Below the pieces are notes generated by a model. That model worked only from the letters and a program-made list of their open reading frames with translations. It was not told the DNA's origin and did not search any database. A stretch of DNA of 64,000 bases from Aporrectodea caliginosa (lineage: Eukaryota; Annelida; Clitellata; Crassiclitellata; Lumbricidae): NCBI GenBank assembly GCA_020284085.1, contig JACEVL010000058.1:186001-250000 (forward strand), written 5' to 3'. Positions 63,700 through 64,000 of the stretch are shown here, in pieces (positions within the stretch are counted from its first letter, which is position 1; every line of letters starts with the position of its first letter). The translations under genes were made by a program, and so were the position numbers.

Positions 63700-64000
63700 G
63701 GTAAACGTGTAGTTTAGAGTCGTAAATAATTCGCCCAATGTAGCATTGCTATTTTTCATCAAAACGACTTATACTTTGGCAAGAATCCATCTCATCGATC
63801 CAGCTTCTTTTCAGGCAAAAATTCTTTTTGTCAGTCCTGCTTCAATTTAAGCAGGAATTATTTTTCATCAATACAACTTCTACTTAATTAAAAATTATTC
63901 TTCATCAATCCAGCTTCTATTTATGCAAGAGTTTTTCATCAATTTCACTTCTATTTAAGTGAAGATTATTTTCATGAATCCGACTTCTATTTAGCAAGAA
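63700..64000. mobile_element. Second minisatellite element, running off the window
   Basis: Starts GGTAAACGTGTAGTTTAGAG (mutated terminus) with 'cgtaaataattcgcccaatg', followed by forward minisatellite units to the window end. The right end is not visible. Confidence 0.75.

Overview
This window is a repeat-rich piece of an animal genome, most likely a marine invertebrate. The evidence is split genes with GT-AG introns, long AT-rich non-coding stretches, C2H2 zinc-finger genes, Kazal/follistatin-type exons, a DEG/ENaC channel fragment, tRNA-derived SINEs, several non-LTR retrotransposon remnants, a Gypsy-type gag, and many DNA transposons recognised from terminal inverted repeats (TIRs) with target-site duplications (TSDs). 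Nothing bacterial, no operon and no CRISPR array is present. The species cannot be named from the sequence alone.

Protein-coding content is small. A cluster of paralogous C2H2 zinc-finger genes lies on the minus strand: A (7151-8516, one-base frameshift), B (21676-22890, intact), C (25560-26360, decayed) and D (58158-59582, intact). A, B and D also share a C-terminal finger far from the main array. Their 5' and 3' flanks are homologous, so the cluster grew by segmental duplication. Two further units survive only as flanks: a ghost at 16611-17400 and an inverted relic at 60-207. Two phase-1 follistatin/Kazal exons on the plus strand (31827-32045 and 37561-37874) form the 3' end of a secreted or surface-anchored protein with a hydrophobic C-terminal tail. 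Their 5.5-kb intron is filled with nested mobile elements.

Most of the rest is transposon. At least four families sit in duplicated TTAA (piggyBac-like). About eight carry 8-bp TSDs (hAT-like). One has a 9-10-bp TSD (Mutator-like), and one Tc1/mariner-like element with a damaged transposase is nested in a hAT-like element. A gag with a SCAN-related capsid region (39850-41459) is preceded by a tRNA-type primer site and a perfect 19-bp tandem array derived from that site. A 4.6-kb block (48383-53005) is repeated almost identically in direct tandem (53020-57633), each copy holding a LINE 3' end and a SINE.

The most unusual recurring structure is a degenerate minisatellite of roughly 35-45 bp (core TTTCATCAATCCAGCTTC or its complement) found at more than ten places in both orientations. 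In some places it is the body of an element ending in GGTAAACCCGTAGTTTAGG; elsewhere it is cargo of elements with unrelated ends (19293-20581 and 34478-34936). All family assignments rest on reading the sequence and on family knowledge; no database search was run.
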